64,000 nt of DNA from Cynocephalus volans (lineage: Eukaryota; Chordata; Mammalia; Dermoptera; Cynocephalidae): contig NC_084468.1 in the NCBI RefSeq assembly GCF_027409185.1, positions 140,590,001 to 140,654,000 of the forward strand. The letters run 5' to 3'. Both the position numbers and the translations under genes were made by a program. The notes below the pieces were generated by a model that made no database searches, was not told the origin of the DNA, and was given only the letters and a program-made list of their open reading frames with translations. This document shows positions 1 through 8,036 of this stretch, piece by piece (the first letter of the stretch is position 1; each line of letters begins with the position of its first letter).

Positions 1-965
1 GGGTGGGGACATTCCTGGCAGCAGAAGCTTGGTACAAGAAATGAAAGCACACTAGTGTGGCTGGAAGACAGGAAGTGAGTGGGATGGTGACGTAGATGAA
101 TTTGGAGACGGAGGCAGGGACTTAATCATGGGACTTTGTAGGCTATGCTAAGAATTTTGGGTTTTACTAAGTGCAATGAGAAGCCCCTAAAGTTTTAATC
201 AAGAAAGTGCCATGAAACAAAACAATTTACATTTTTAAATTATCCCTATGGCAGCTGTTTGTAGAGTAGACTGGGGATGAGACAAGAAAGTAACCTCTTA
301 CAGCTTTTGCAGAAGTCCAGGAGATAATGGTGGCTTAGACTAGGGTGGTCGCAATGGGTAGGAAGAAAAATAGATGTGAGAAATATTTTGGATGATGAGA
401 GAAAGAGAAGACTTAAGGATGCTTCCTAGGTTTCAGTTTTAAACAAATGCATAGAAGGAGGTGCTATTTACTGAGATAGGGAAGATGGGAGGAGAAGCCT
501 GATTTGGAACAAGCAAAGATCAAGAGTTCATTGTGGGATGTCTATAAGACATCCAAGTGGACATATCAAGTAGATAGCTCGTTATGAAAATCTGGAAGAG
601 AGGTAAGAATTACAGGTAAAAGATTAGGTGCCATCAACAAATAGACAGTGTGAAAAGTCACAAGAATGGATAAGTATCTTGAGAGAGGAGGAGTATAGAT
701 GAGAGAATAGAGGAGAGAGAAGGGGATAAGCCCTGAGGAATTTCATATTTTAAAGGATGGGGAGGGGAGGAACCCCCAGAGGAGACTGAGGGAGTAGCCA
801 ATAAGGTTAGTTAAATCTAGAAGACGTCTGTACTACCAAAAGATGAAGATTTCAAAAAGGAGGAAGTGATCAATTGTATTGATTGCAAAGAAGACAGGAA
901 AATGTCCCTTGATTTCAGCACCACAGAGATCACTGATTGCCACTGTAAGATTATCAGGTGAATTG
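1..965 (-). repeat. L2 LINE fragment, antisense
   Basis: The text follows the antisense of the L2 (CR1-clade) LINE. It has a block at about 130-260 ending in CTATGGCAGCTGTTTG, a 'gataatggtggcttagactagggtgg' type block near 325-355, 'gaagacatccaagtggacat' type sequence near 545-570, and 'taagccctgagg' near 727. On the minus strand the last item decays from the reverse-transcriptase PQG motif. The copy is highly diverged. Confidence 0.6.
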
Positions 966-1639
966 AGTTCTGTTGCAAATACCAAACAGAACCAATTTAT
1001 GGTGCATTAACTGTTATACCATCAGGGTTCATTGGATTCCATTTTAGATTTTGAGGTTTATTTCCTGGGAGGTTCTGTTTATGAGGATGTCTATTTCATG
1101 ACTTTTATTCTTTCATGGACTCTCATTTTTTCTTAAAGTAAATTTCCTTTTTAAAAAAATTGTAGTAAAACTCATTTTATATTGCAGTTACCATATAGGA
1201 TCCATTGAACCCTTTCATCAATTATAGGTTCTTGGTGATCTTAATTTCCTCTAGCTTCAAACATTTTGCTATATCATTATCCTAGGAATTATTTCAACAT
1301 TACTCAACATTTCCAACTACGCTAGAAAGACAAAAATAAGATGAATTTTGTATTACCTAGAAGGCTGAAATAAGTCATCACTATCAGATCATCCTTCTGT
1401 ATCTTATTCTAATGCCCCAAATACTGCATCCTCTTTTAAGAGGGTAAAAAAAAAAAAAACTGGAGATACTATCTTTGTAGGATTTGTTATTGTTGTTTTA
1501 AAGCTTTTATTAATCACTGATGCAAATTCAGAATTTCATTTTCTTCCTTTAATGGTAAAGAGAAGAAAATTGATATAGGAAAACATTTCTGAATATTAGA
1601 AAAATCAGAAGGTGAATAAAAAGAGACAGACAGAAGAAC

Positions 1640-1757
1640 TCTAGACTTTAATGATGATGGTGAAATTTATCATGTAAGCGAAATCTCAGACTATGAGTAT
1701 TTAGATGACAATATCCTAGATAAATTTTCTCAAACTCAAGAATTGATGATTCAACAG

Positions 1758-1793
<36 letters not shown>

Positions 1794-2590
1794 TATACAC
1801 ATATATATGTATATATATGTATATATATATATATTTTTTTTGAACGGTAAGGGGATCGCAACCCTTGGGGCACAGTGTCGTCCACACCACACTTGGCCAG
1901 TGAGCGCATCGGCCATCCCTATATAGGTTCCCAAACCGTGGCCTCGGCGCTCCCAGTGCCGCACTCTCCCGAGTGAGCCACGGGGCCAGCCCTCAACAGT
2001 ATATATTTAAGGATAAAAAGAAAATATGGTATTCTCATCCAAATAGTCATTTAGCAGGAATGACTTCCTTATTCAATGTTTTGCAACAAGAACCTGAGCC
2101 ATCCCCAAAACATGTGTGATATATTTTGTCATCTGTTATGATGTTGTACAAATACACTTCACATAATTTGTAAGTCAACATATGATAAGGCAGATGTATA
2201 TACAAAGGTGAATGGAAGGAAATGTATGAGATAGAGATGAAAAAATTCACTGAATTGCTAATTCTAATTGGTGTTCATAAATCTAAAAATGAAAGTTTTT
2301 AACTAAGAAGCAAAGAATATGGCTATCCTCTTTTCAACAAAATGAGCCATCAAAGTTTTCAAAAGCATTGCTTTTTTGTTTACTCAAGTGCAAGAAAAAG
2401 CAAAAGTAATGATAAGCTAAAACCATTAGAAATGTATCTGAAATCTGGAATGAATATTTACAAAATGATTGTGTTCCTGGTTCATGTATGCTGATTGATA
2501 AGTTCTGTTGTTGTATTCAAAGGAGATTTCACATTTTAGGGTTAATATTCCTTCAAATACAGTAAGATATGCAATAAAAAATTAAGTTTG
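1640..2590 (+). pseudogene. piggyBac-type transposase remnant, broken
   Basis: Translated in pieces, the plus strand follows a piggyBac (PGBD-like) transposase. An acidic N-terminal stretch at about 1650-1760 contains DDGEIYHVSEISDYEYLDD. After a SINE insertion, 2010-2115 resumes with an FKDKKKIWYSHP-type peptide. 2215-2285 gives EWKEMYEIEMKKF...LLILIGVHKSK, matching the family's 'DLEAFIGLLILAGVYRSK' region. 2395-2580 gives NDKLKPLEMYL, then a position equivalent to the first catalytic Asp in MLIDK, then NIPSNTVRYAIK, equivalent to the 'YIPSKPAKYGIK' motif. In-frame stops at several places and frameshifts break it. Sequence after that motif, including the later catalytic Asp residues, is absent. 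Terminal repeats and TTAA sites are not clear. It could be a Looper/MER75/MER85-type fossil or an unnamed relative. It is certainly not functional. Confidence 0.75.
1751..2006 (-). mobile_element. CYN-type tRNA-Ile SINE with microsatellite tail, plus 14-bp TSD
   Basis: The SINE body (about 1835-1992) is antisense and GC-rich, ending in GGCCAGCC. Its 3' tail, at left, is not plain poly-A but a (TA)n(CA)n(TA)n tract of about 75 bases. Direct repeats TCAACAGTATATAT at 1751-1764 and 1993-2006 flank the body and tail, showing that the microsatellite belongs to the insertion. It interrupts the piggyBac remnant. Confidence 0.85.
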
Positions 2591-2640
2591 CTACGTTTAA
2601 ATTAAAATTTATTAAATAATTATTTTACTGCGCCCTTATT

Positions 2641-2792
2641 CTTTTTTTTTAAAGATGACTGGTAAGGGGATCTTAACCCTTGACTTGGTGTCAGCACCAC
2701 GCTCAACAACCAGTGAGCTAACCGGCCATCCCCATAGCCTTGGTATTATCAGCACCACACTCTCCCGAGTGAGCCACAGGCTGGCCCCTATT
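2641..2792 (-). mobile_element. CYN-type SINE, dimeric
   Basis: On the minus strand two tRNA-Ile-like units stand in series: GTGGCTCACTCGGGAGAGTG..., then GGCCGGTTAGCTCACTGG..., ending with AAGGGTTAAGATCCCC and a poly-A tail (poly-T here). CCCTTATT occurs at 2633-2640 and 2793-2800 as a short target-site duplication. The dimer form is a known property of colugo CYN SINEs. Confidence 0.8.
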
Positions 2793-2885
2793 CCCTTATT
2801 TTTACATTTGTAAATGATTTCCAAAATGACTTAAAAACTTGAAAAAATAGAACTGAACTACTGGTGATGAGTATTCTCTCTGGCA

Positions 2886-3130
2886 TACTGAGAGATAAAT
2901 AGATCGGGGTTTATTTGGCTCACATAACAACAAATAAAAGAACAGAAAACACGAACCTCTCTCATAGACTGCTTTTGGCTTCAGATAATAGAAGTATTAT
3001 CTCACCTAAAGGAGAGTGTCAGCTTAGGTACAGAATGTCGTGGTTCAATAATGTTATCAAGGATCCAGCTTGCTTCCACCTCTGCTCTGCCATCTACAGT
3101 CCTGCTTTCATCCTCAGGCTTGTAGAAAGA
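2886..3130 (+). repeat. Old dispersed repeat, family not named
   Basis: The segment with 'caataatgttatcaaggatccagcttgc', 'ctctgctctgccatc' and 'ttcatcctcaggcttgt' resembles a common ancient mammalian repeat. Sequence near 62220-62620 appears to belong to the same family. I do not trust my memory of its name. Confidence 0.4.
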
Positions 3131-3149
3131 TAGTTGTAGCATTATATCT

Positions 3150-5045
3150 AGACATACTACACCCAAAGGAAAAAAAAAAAAAGAAAAAACACCCTATACT
3201 TCTCTATTAAGAGTGAGGAAAATTTTTCCAGAATTACTCCTCCTTCAGCTCCTTTCTTTCTTGCCTCCTGTTAGGAAGAAGAAGGTAACAGAGGTAGGTT
3301 ATATAAACTGTGTCTATGACAGTCTAACTGTAGAAGCAAAACTAAAACAACTTACAGAATATACACTAATTAACTGAGAAGAATTATTACCAGGACTAAG
3401 AATGGGCCAAGATAAGTAAGTCAGCCCTTTACAACTCCCCCTTTCCCATCTTAGTGTTATACTGTCATCTCCAAGCATTCAGGATATTGTCTTACTCCTT
3501 GCTCCCCTGACAGATGCATACAGGAACAGCCAGCTGGTATACTTTCTAAGACAGAGAGAGTGGGATGAGGTGAATGAAGGAGAGGTATGAACTTGAGAGA
3601 CAAGCCACATGACCAGTGCTGGAGATTGGGACTATGACAAGCTTCAGGGACCAGACAGTGACCAATGGATGGTAGGCAAGATTGGGTTTTTGTAGAGTCC
3701 TTGAATAGCCAAGAAGAAAACTGTTGAGTCCGGGAGAGCTGTCTAGACCTGTCTCCGGTAACTCCGTTGGCTAGGATTTTTGTGTACTTTAAAAATCCAA
3801 AGCGGGATGTGTGGCCAGAACTAGGATGAGAAGAATGTGATGCTGAGAGGAAGCATAAGGGAGAAAGAGAAGAGAGGGGAACCATTTCAGTTCCTTTTTT
3901 CTCCCCTGACTGAAGACTTGTCCTTAGTAATTTTAAATGCACACTCTCCCTTTATAGCTGTCCAGTCAAGAACAAAATTGAAGACGATAGCTGGGGCAGG
4001 CTAGGATTTTTTAACTGCCTCTTTTTAATGATCTTGTACACTTGGACTGGGCTGGAACTGAAATAGTCCTTGGAGAAAGAACAAGAGACACCATGTCAAA
4101 TTCCTCTTCAATATGCAGTTATGAAAACTGCTAGGATCACAGGGAGTATGTACATTTTAGTTTGGAGTATAAAGGACATTTTCTGACCAAGGACGGGGTA
4201 AGGAAGGATGGTGTGTTGCCAGCCATAGAATAACTTGTCTTGATAAAGTCACCACAGATGAAGCCAATACCTACTGTATAGAATACTGACCAATACTAGC
4301 AGCCCCATGAGGTCAAGGCCCTCAGCAAACCAAGCGAGACAGCAACGGTGCAAATCAGGATTCTGTGTACACTCAATTGTGCAAGAGAATGAATGCTCAC
4401 CAGCATGAACACCTAATCTACCATTTTAACAGTAAAAGTCTGAAGAAAAAAAAGACTGAGTTTTTCCACCACCTTTCCCTTTCCTTTGTGAAATTTCAGC
4501 ACATTCTTACTCACAGCTAGTTTCCAACCAAGGCCAGAAACCTACACAATAAAAAAATGACAATGCAAATTAAAATAGGCCCAGAACAGAAATTTCTGAC
4601 TACTCATATTTAAGGAAATACATTTGCCTTTTTGAGTCTCCAAAAGTCTTCCTTTGAACAAGTCTAAGAGAGCCCAGGTGAGTCACTGTTCACTTCATGA
4701 AGGAGAAGGTAGGAGAGGCAGTGTTGGGATCTTACTAACTTTAGCTCTATTACCCATCATCGGAACAACTGTAGAGCCCAACGCTATGAAACAAATTAAG
4801 CTGCTTGATGTCTGGTAACGTCCTTCAGTAGCACAGGCTGTTGGGAGCCCTGCACCACACAGGCTTAAATTCTCAAGGAGACTGGGCAGGAAAGGAAAAA
4901 TACAATTAACTACACCCTTCCCCAAACCAAATATCTGCCGTTGGTAACAGATTATTATGTGCCTTGATTGTTAAGTATGTATTAGAAAAGCAATTCCTTG
5001 CTACAAAATAGCCTCTCTTGAGTTTCTAAATCTATGTAGAGTTCC
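3150..5045. other. Upstream intergenic stretch without recognised genes
   Basis: Apart from short A-rich runs (3168-3187, 4445-4455) I see no known repeat or gene here. An open frame of 161 codons on the minus strand (3457-3942) has no recognisable domain. Distal FNIP2 regulatory sequence is possible but nothing identifies it. Confidence 0.4.
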
Positions 5046-5049
5046 ATGC

Positions 5050-5080
5050 TTTTTTTTTTTTTAAAGGGGGGGGGGGGGGG
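5050..5080. repeat. Poly-T / poly-G tract
   Basis: Thirteen T are followed by AAA and then 15 consecutive G (5066-5080). The G run can form a G-quadruplex and is prone to polymerase slippage and assembly error. It lies about 370 bases upstream of the CpG island. Confidence 0.85.
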
Positions 5081-5531
5081 CCTTCACATTTCACATGCAA
5101 CTTTTTATATAACCACGGTATAGTTATATAAAAGACGCCAAAATGAACAAATGATGTGAATTATTGGTTTAAATTAAGTGTTAAAAAGCCTGGAGAAATC
5201 GAATCTGGAAATGGAAGAAACGTGCCAATACCTCGGGTGCTGAGCGCTTCAAATCGCAGCCCTCTGAAGCAGCAGCCTCACGCACTGAACCCTCTCCCGC
5301 AGAACATGCCTTCCACAAACGAGCCCCCGGACCTGCACAAAGTGAGGACCCAAGTTCAAGGGCTTTGTCTCAAAAAGAACAAAGATCGCACCCGCAGCCT
5401 TCTCGCTGTTACGAAAAACCGAAGCCTCCTCAGGGACCGACCCCACGCGGCTTGCGGAGCTGCGCCCCCACGGCCACCCGCCCCGGCAGCGCGGCGCCCG
5501 CCCCCGCCCCGCCGGCCCCTTTAAGCGCGTG

Positions 5532-5551
5532 CCCGCCCCCGCCCCCGCCCC
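5532..5551. promoter_or_regulatory. Tandem Sp1/KLF-type GC boxes
   Basis: Four overlapping CCCGCCCC-like units run without a break on the plus strand, equivalent to GGGGCGGGG repeats on the minus strand. Similar boxes occur at about 5500-5511. GC boxes of this kind bind Sp1/KLF factors in TATA-less promoters. The minus strand has four runs of at least three G separated by single C, which meets the usual G-quadruplex pattern. Confidence 0.7.
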
Positions 5552-5604
5552 TCGCGTGCCGGGAGCCCTGGGCCGCTCCATCCCGGCCGCGCCTCCCGCC
5601 GGGG

Positions 5605-5612
5605 TTACGTGA
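5605..5612 (+). promoter_or_regulatory. E-box-like TTACGTGA, near match to MiT/TFE site
   Basis: TTACGTGA differs by one base from TCACGTGA, the core of the TFEB/TFE3/MITF consensus TCAYRTGA. It also contains ACGTG, the core of a hypoxia response element. It lies about 340 bases upstream of the FNIP2 ATG. Binding is an inference. Confidence 0.35.
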
Positions 5613-5635
5613 GCCCGGGGCGGGCGACCGCCGGG

Positions 5636-5640
5636 CCAAT
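5636..5640 (+). promoter_or_regulatory. CCAAT box
   Basis: GGGCCAATGGC is a close match to the NF-Y binding context. It lies about 310 bases upstream of the FNIP2 ATG and inside the CpG island, a usual placement for NF-Y at TATA-less promoters. Confidence 0.55.
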
Positions 5641-5671
5641 GGCCGCTGCCGGGGCCGCGGCGCTCCTCCCG

Positions 5672-5751
5672 CGCCGCCGCCGCCGCCGCCGTGGAGCTGC
5701 GGGCTCCTCCCGCAGGAGATAACTGTCAGCGCGCGAGGCGGCGGCGGCGGG
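5672..5751. repeat. GCC and GGC triplet tracts facing each other
   Basis: A CCG/GCC triplet tract at about 5672-5691 is followed by a GGC tract at 5737-5751. The two are complementary over about 14 bases. A smaller hairpin (CTCCT 5704-5708, AGGAG 5714-5718) lies between them. Such tracts are prone to length variation and stable folding. Confidence 0.6.
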
Positions 5752-5759
5752 CCGGCTCA

Positions 5760-5769
5760 GTCATATGAC
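5760..5769. promoter_or_regulatory. Palindrome GTCATATGAC, MiT/TFE-type (TCAYRTGA) motif
   Basis: This is a perfect 10-bp palindrome. Its inner eight bases, TCATATGA, fit the TCAYRTGA consensus of MITF/TFEB/TFE3, with Y=T and R=A. FLCN-FNIP2 restrains TFEB/TFE3, and FNIP2 is reported to respond to TFE factors, so a site here would fit a feedback loop. The palindrome lies 180 bases upstream of the FNIP2 ATG, and it also contains an upstream ATG at 5765. Confidence 0.5.
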
Positions 5770-5862
5770 CGACCGCCGGCGGCCCGGGCGCCGAGCAGAG
5801 TTACTCAGCCGCAGCGGCCCCGCGCTCCCGCAAGGCTGGGCGGCCGCGCCGCCGCCGTCGCG

Positions 5863-5904
5863 ATGGCCCCGCCGCCGCGGCCGCCGCCCCCGACTGCGCG
5901 CTGA
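5863..5904 (+). other. Short upstream ORF in the FNIP2 leader
   Basis: The ATG at 5863 has G at -3 and G at +4, a strong Kozak context. It encodes 13 residues ([13 protein letters not shown]) and stops with TGA at 5902-5904, 44 bases before the FNIP2 ATG. If it lies in the mature leader it would be expected to capture ribosomes and make FNIP2 translation depend on reinitiation or leaky scanning. This is a prediction from sequence only. Confidence 0.45.
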
Positions 5905-5948
5905 GCCGCCGGCCCTCCGAGCGCCACGGCCGGAGCGGCAGCAGCATC

Positions 5949-6058
5949 ATGGCCCCGACCCTGCTCCAGAAGCTCTTCAACAAAAGGGGCAGCGGCGGCA
6001 GCAGCTCCGCGTCGGCGTCTGCCCAGGGCAGGGCTCCCAAGGAAGGACCCGCCTTTAG
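5949..6058 (+). CDS. FNIP2: FNIP2, first coding exon (partial gene)
   Basis: This exon encodes the N-terminus of folliculin-interacting protein 2, which binds FLCN and AMPK. The FLCN-FNIP complex acts on RagC/D at the lysosome and so controls mTORC1 and TFEB/TFE3. The reading frame starts [17 protein letters not shown], continues through a Ser/Ala/Gly-rich stretch, and reaches KEGPAF. I recognise this as the FNIP2 N-terminus; the paralogue FNIP1 differs early (it begins MAPTLFQKLFSKR). The exon holds 36 complete codons plus AG, so the next codon (expected Ser) is split by the intron in phase 2. The donor is TTTAG|GTGAGG, a good consensus. Reading through the donor meets TGA at 6060-6062, as expected if splicing is required. 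The start is chosen because it opens the conserved MAPT peptide. The Gly/Ser tract differs slightly from my recollection of human FNIP2. The gene identification rests on this short peptide, the exon phase and the CpG-island context. Confidence 0.9.
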
Positions 6059-6249
6059 GTGAGGGGGGCGCCGAGGGGCGAGTCTGGCTCGGGACCAGAG
6101 TTGGCTTCGGAGCTCGCCCGGGAAGGGAAGGAGGGGAGCGGGCCGCCTGGGACGTCGCTGCCCATCGCCGGCACCCGGTCCCGAGGCTTGTCATCGTGGA
6201 CGCGCCGGATCCGAGTGTGGCTCCGGACCCTCTGTGACCCTGAACGGCC

Positions 6250-6270
6250 CTTCTTTCCTTCCTTCCTTCC
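6250..6270 (+). repeat. (TTCC)n short tandem repeat
   Basis: TTCC is repeated about four times just inside intron 1. Confidence 0.7.
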
Positions 6271-6727
6271 TCTCCACAACTCAGGGTCCTTCCCCGATCA
6301 AAGAGTTCTCCTGTGTTCCTTGGGGTTCCTGGGCGTGCGCTTTGCTTGGCTCTGGAGGTGGGAGATTGGCCGTGTATGGGATGAACCCCTTCGGGGCAGA
6401 GCCGCCCGGGTGCCTCTGCGGGCCCTGCCAAGCTTGAGCTGTCATTTTGAGGGTAGCCTCAACCTATTTGTGTACGTGACAGTATTTTGAAGTTGTGAAG
6501 GAGCAGCATCCACGAAAAAGGCATCTTTCTTCTTTCTTGCTGAATATGACAAGCTCTCAGACGGGTGAATGAAAGTATGTAATTTCTCCGTCATCTGGAC
6601 GGTTAATGCCGCATGGTGTGTGGGAAGGGGGAGTAAAATGCTTTTATGAGACATCTGAGATTTCAGTTTAACAAAGCTGATGCATATATTTAACAGATCC
6701 TATCTTCTGAACGTATATCTTTGAATA

Positions 6728-6955
6728 ATAATAGCTAGCATTTGTCGAGCGTTTACTGTATGAAATGCTTTATGTTCATTTCTCTCATTTATTTCTCAAA
6801 GAACGCTGTGAGGTAGGAGCTACTATGATTGCCATTTTACAGGTGAGGAAACTTAAATCCACAGAGAGCGTGAGTAGCTTCCTGAAGATCCACAGCTGTA
6901 AGTGGCAGAGCCTGCGTTTTGACCTAAGGAGTTTGACCACAGAGTCCAGTCTTTA
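6728..6955 (-). repeat. MIR SINE, antisense
   Basis: The segment reads as antisense MIR: 'aatagctagcatttgtcgagcg', 'gaggtaggagctactatgattgccattttacaggtgaggaaact', then 'cacagctgtaagtggcagagcctg'. It is nearly full length. Confidence 0.85.
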
Positions 6956-7949
6956 AAAATCCCTGTGCTATATTCTCCTTTCAAGGGCTAACTTTTAAAA
7001 GATGCCTTAAAATGAGCTGTATTGCCTTTCAGCATACTTATGTTGAGAAGTTCGTTTATTTAACTTTAATGGTTTTTCAGCATAATTGTTATTGAGCATC
7101 TACTCCCAATTCCGACACTCTGCTAGGTGCTTTTTGGCCAAAATGTCTTGCAAAAGCAGTTTATTGCTCAACACGTCTAGACCCAGCATTATAAACCTTT
7201 TAAAAATTTCAAGCGAAACTTTGCAATAAATTTTGGATTAAGTTTTATGTTCTAGATTTTGCTTTTCCTGAATTCCATTCATTTAAAACACACAGTCCCT
7301 CACTATAGTCATGTGAAAATTACATAGCCAGTATTTTTGTGGTTTATGTGTGAGTAGTGTTGTTTGGAAGGTAAACTCTGAGGACTTTAAAAGACCCTAG
7401 TTAAGTTCTCACGTTTCCATTAGGCTAACTGAATCCTTATAATTTAAGTAGGGACTTCTATGCCTTTCACTGCTCTGAGTAGTTGTGATGCCATATACCT
7501 TCTTGGAATGGTAGGATTACTTTAGACTCAGGGTGTGTAATTTCTTCCCTTCTCTTCCAGTAACCCAGACTCAATCAAGGGTACAAAGAAAGCCTAGAGA
7601 GAAAGGGGCATGTGTGTTACAAGTGTCTTTACTTTGGCAGCCCTTGCCAAGGATATTTAAAGCCATTTTTATGCTGGTTAGAGATAGTGGAGTTACACTG
7701 TCATTGTTTCCTATGCTCCCTGTCCAGTTGTCCACCACCAGTTCCTCCATCCACAAGTTTAAATGGGTGTATTTTGAACAAAAAAATTGTGGCTATATTT
7801 AGGGTCTGGTCGCATTAGGGAAATTGATTCCCACTTTGTGGGAACATTTTCAGTATAAGCGTTCTGACTTCTCATTGGTATATAATGAAGAACAGAAAAT
7901 TCTGCCAACTAGTTTTTTTTCTCTTGACCTCATTAGGAATTTTTTACTG

Positions 7950-8036
7950 TTGTTGGCTGGCTGGTACAGGGCTTGAACCCTGGACCTTAGCATTATCAGC
8001 ATCACACTCTAACCAGCTGAGCTAATGGGCCAGCCC
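7950..8036 (-). mobile_element. CYN-type tRNA-Ile SINE, monomer
   Basis: The minus strand reads GGGCTGGCCCATTAGCTCAGCTGGTTAGAGTGTGATGCTGATAATGCTAAGGTCCAGGGTTCAAGCCC, a tRNA-Ile-like unit with box A and box B. There is no clear target duplication or long tail. It lies within the intron and supplies the end of a spurious minus-strand frame. Confidence 0.8.

Larger units (their letters stand above)
5765..6058 (+). other. Possible upstream ORF overlapping the FNIP2 start
   Basis: An ATG at 5765 opens a 97-codon frame, different from the FNIP2 frame. It runs through the FNIP2 start codon and stops with TAG at 6056-6058, the last three bases of exon 1. The peptide is Arg/Pro/Gln-rich and resembles no family, so it is more likely regulatory or accidental than a protein. 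It matters only if transcription starts upstream of 5765. Confidence 0.3.
5430..6240 (+). promoter_or_regulatory. FNIP2: FNIP2 CpG-island promoter and 5' leader
   Basis: About 800 bases are very GC-rich and dense in CpG, in sharp contrast to the AT-rich flanks. There is no TATA box, which fits a CpG-island promoter with dispersed starts. The visible elements are tandem GC boxes, a CCAAT box, an E-box-like palindrome, and GCC/GGC triplet tracts, all listed separately. The transcription start cannot be fixed from sequence; a start somewhere in 5650-5900 would give a leader of 50-300 nt. The island extends about 180 bases into intron 1. Confidence 0.85.

Noticed and set aside
3457..3942. 161-codon open frame, minus strand
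   Set aside because: There is no start context, domain, or compositional sign of coding, and the Ser/His/Leu-rich composition is what chance gives in this DNA.
5365..5904. 179-codon Pro/Ala/Arg-rich open frame, plus strand
   Set aside because: It is a GC-rich CpG-island frame with few stop codons; it resembles no protein and ends before the FNIP2 start in a different frame.
5805..6431. 208-codon open frame antisense to FNIP2 exon 1
   Set aside because: It is an antisense shadow of the CpG island. A divergent noncoding transcript is possible but nothing in the sequence shows it.
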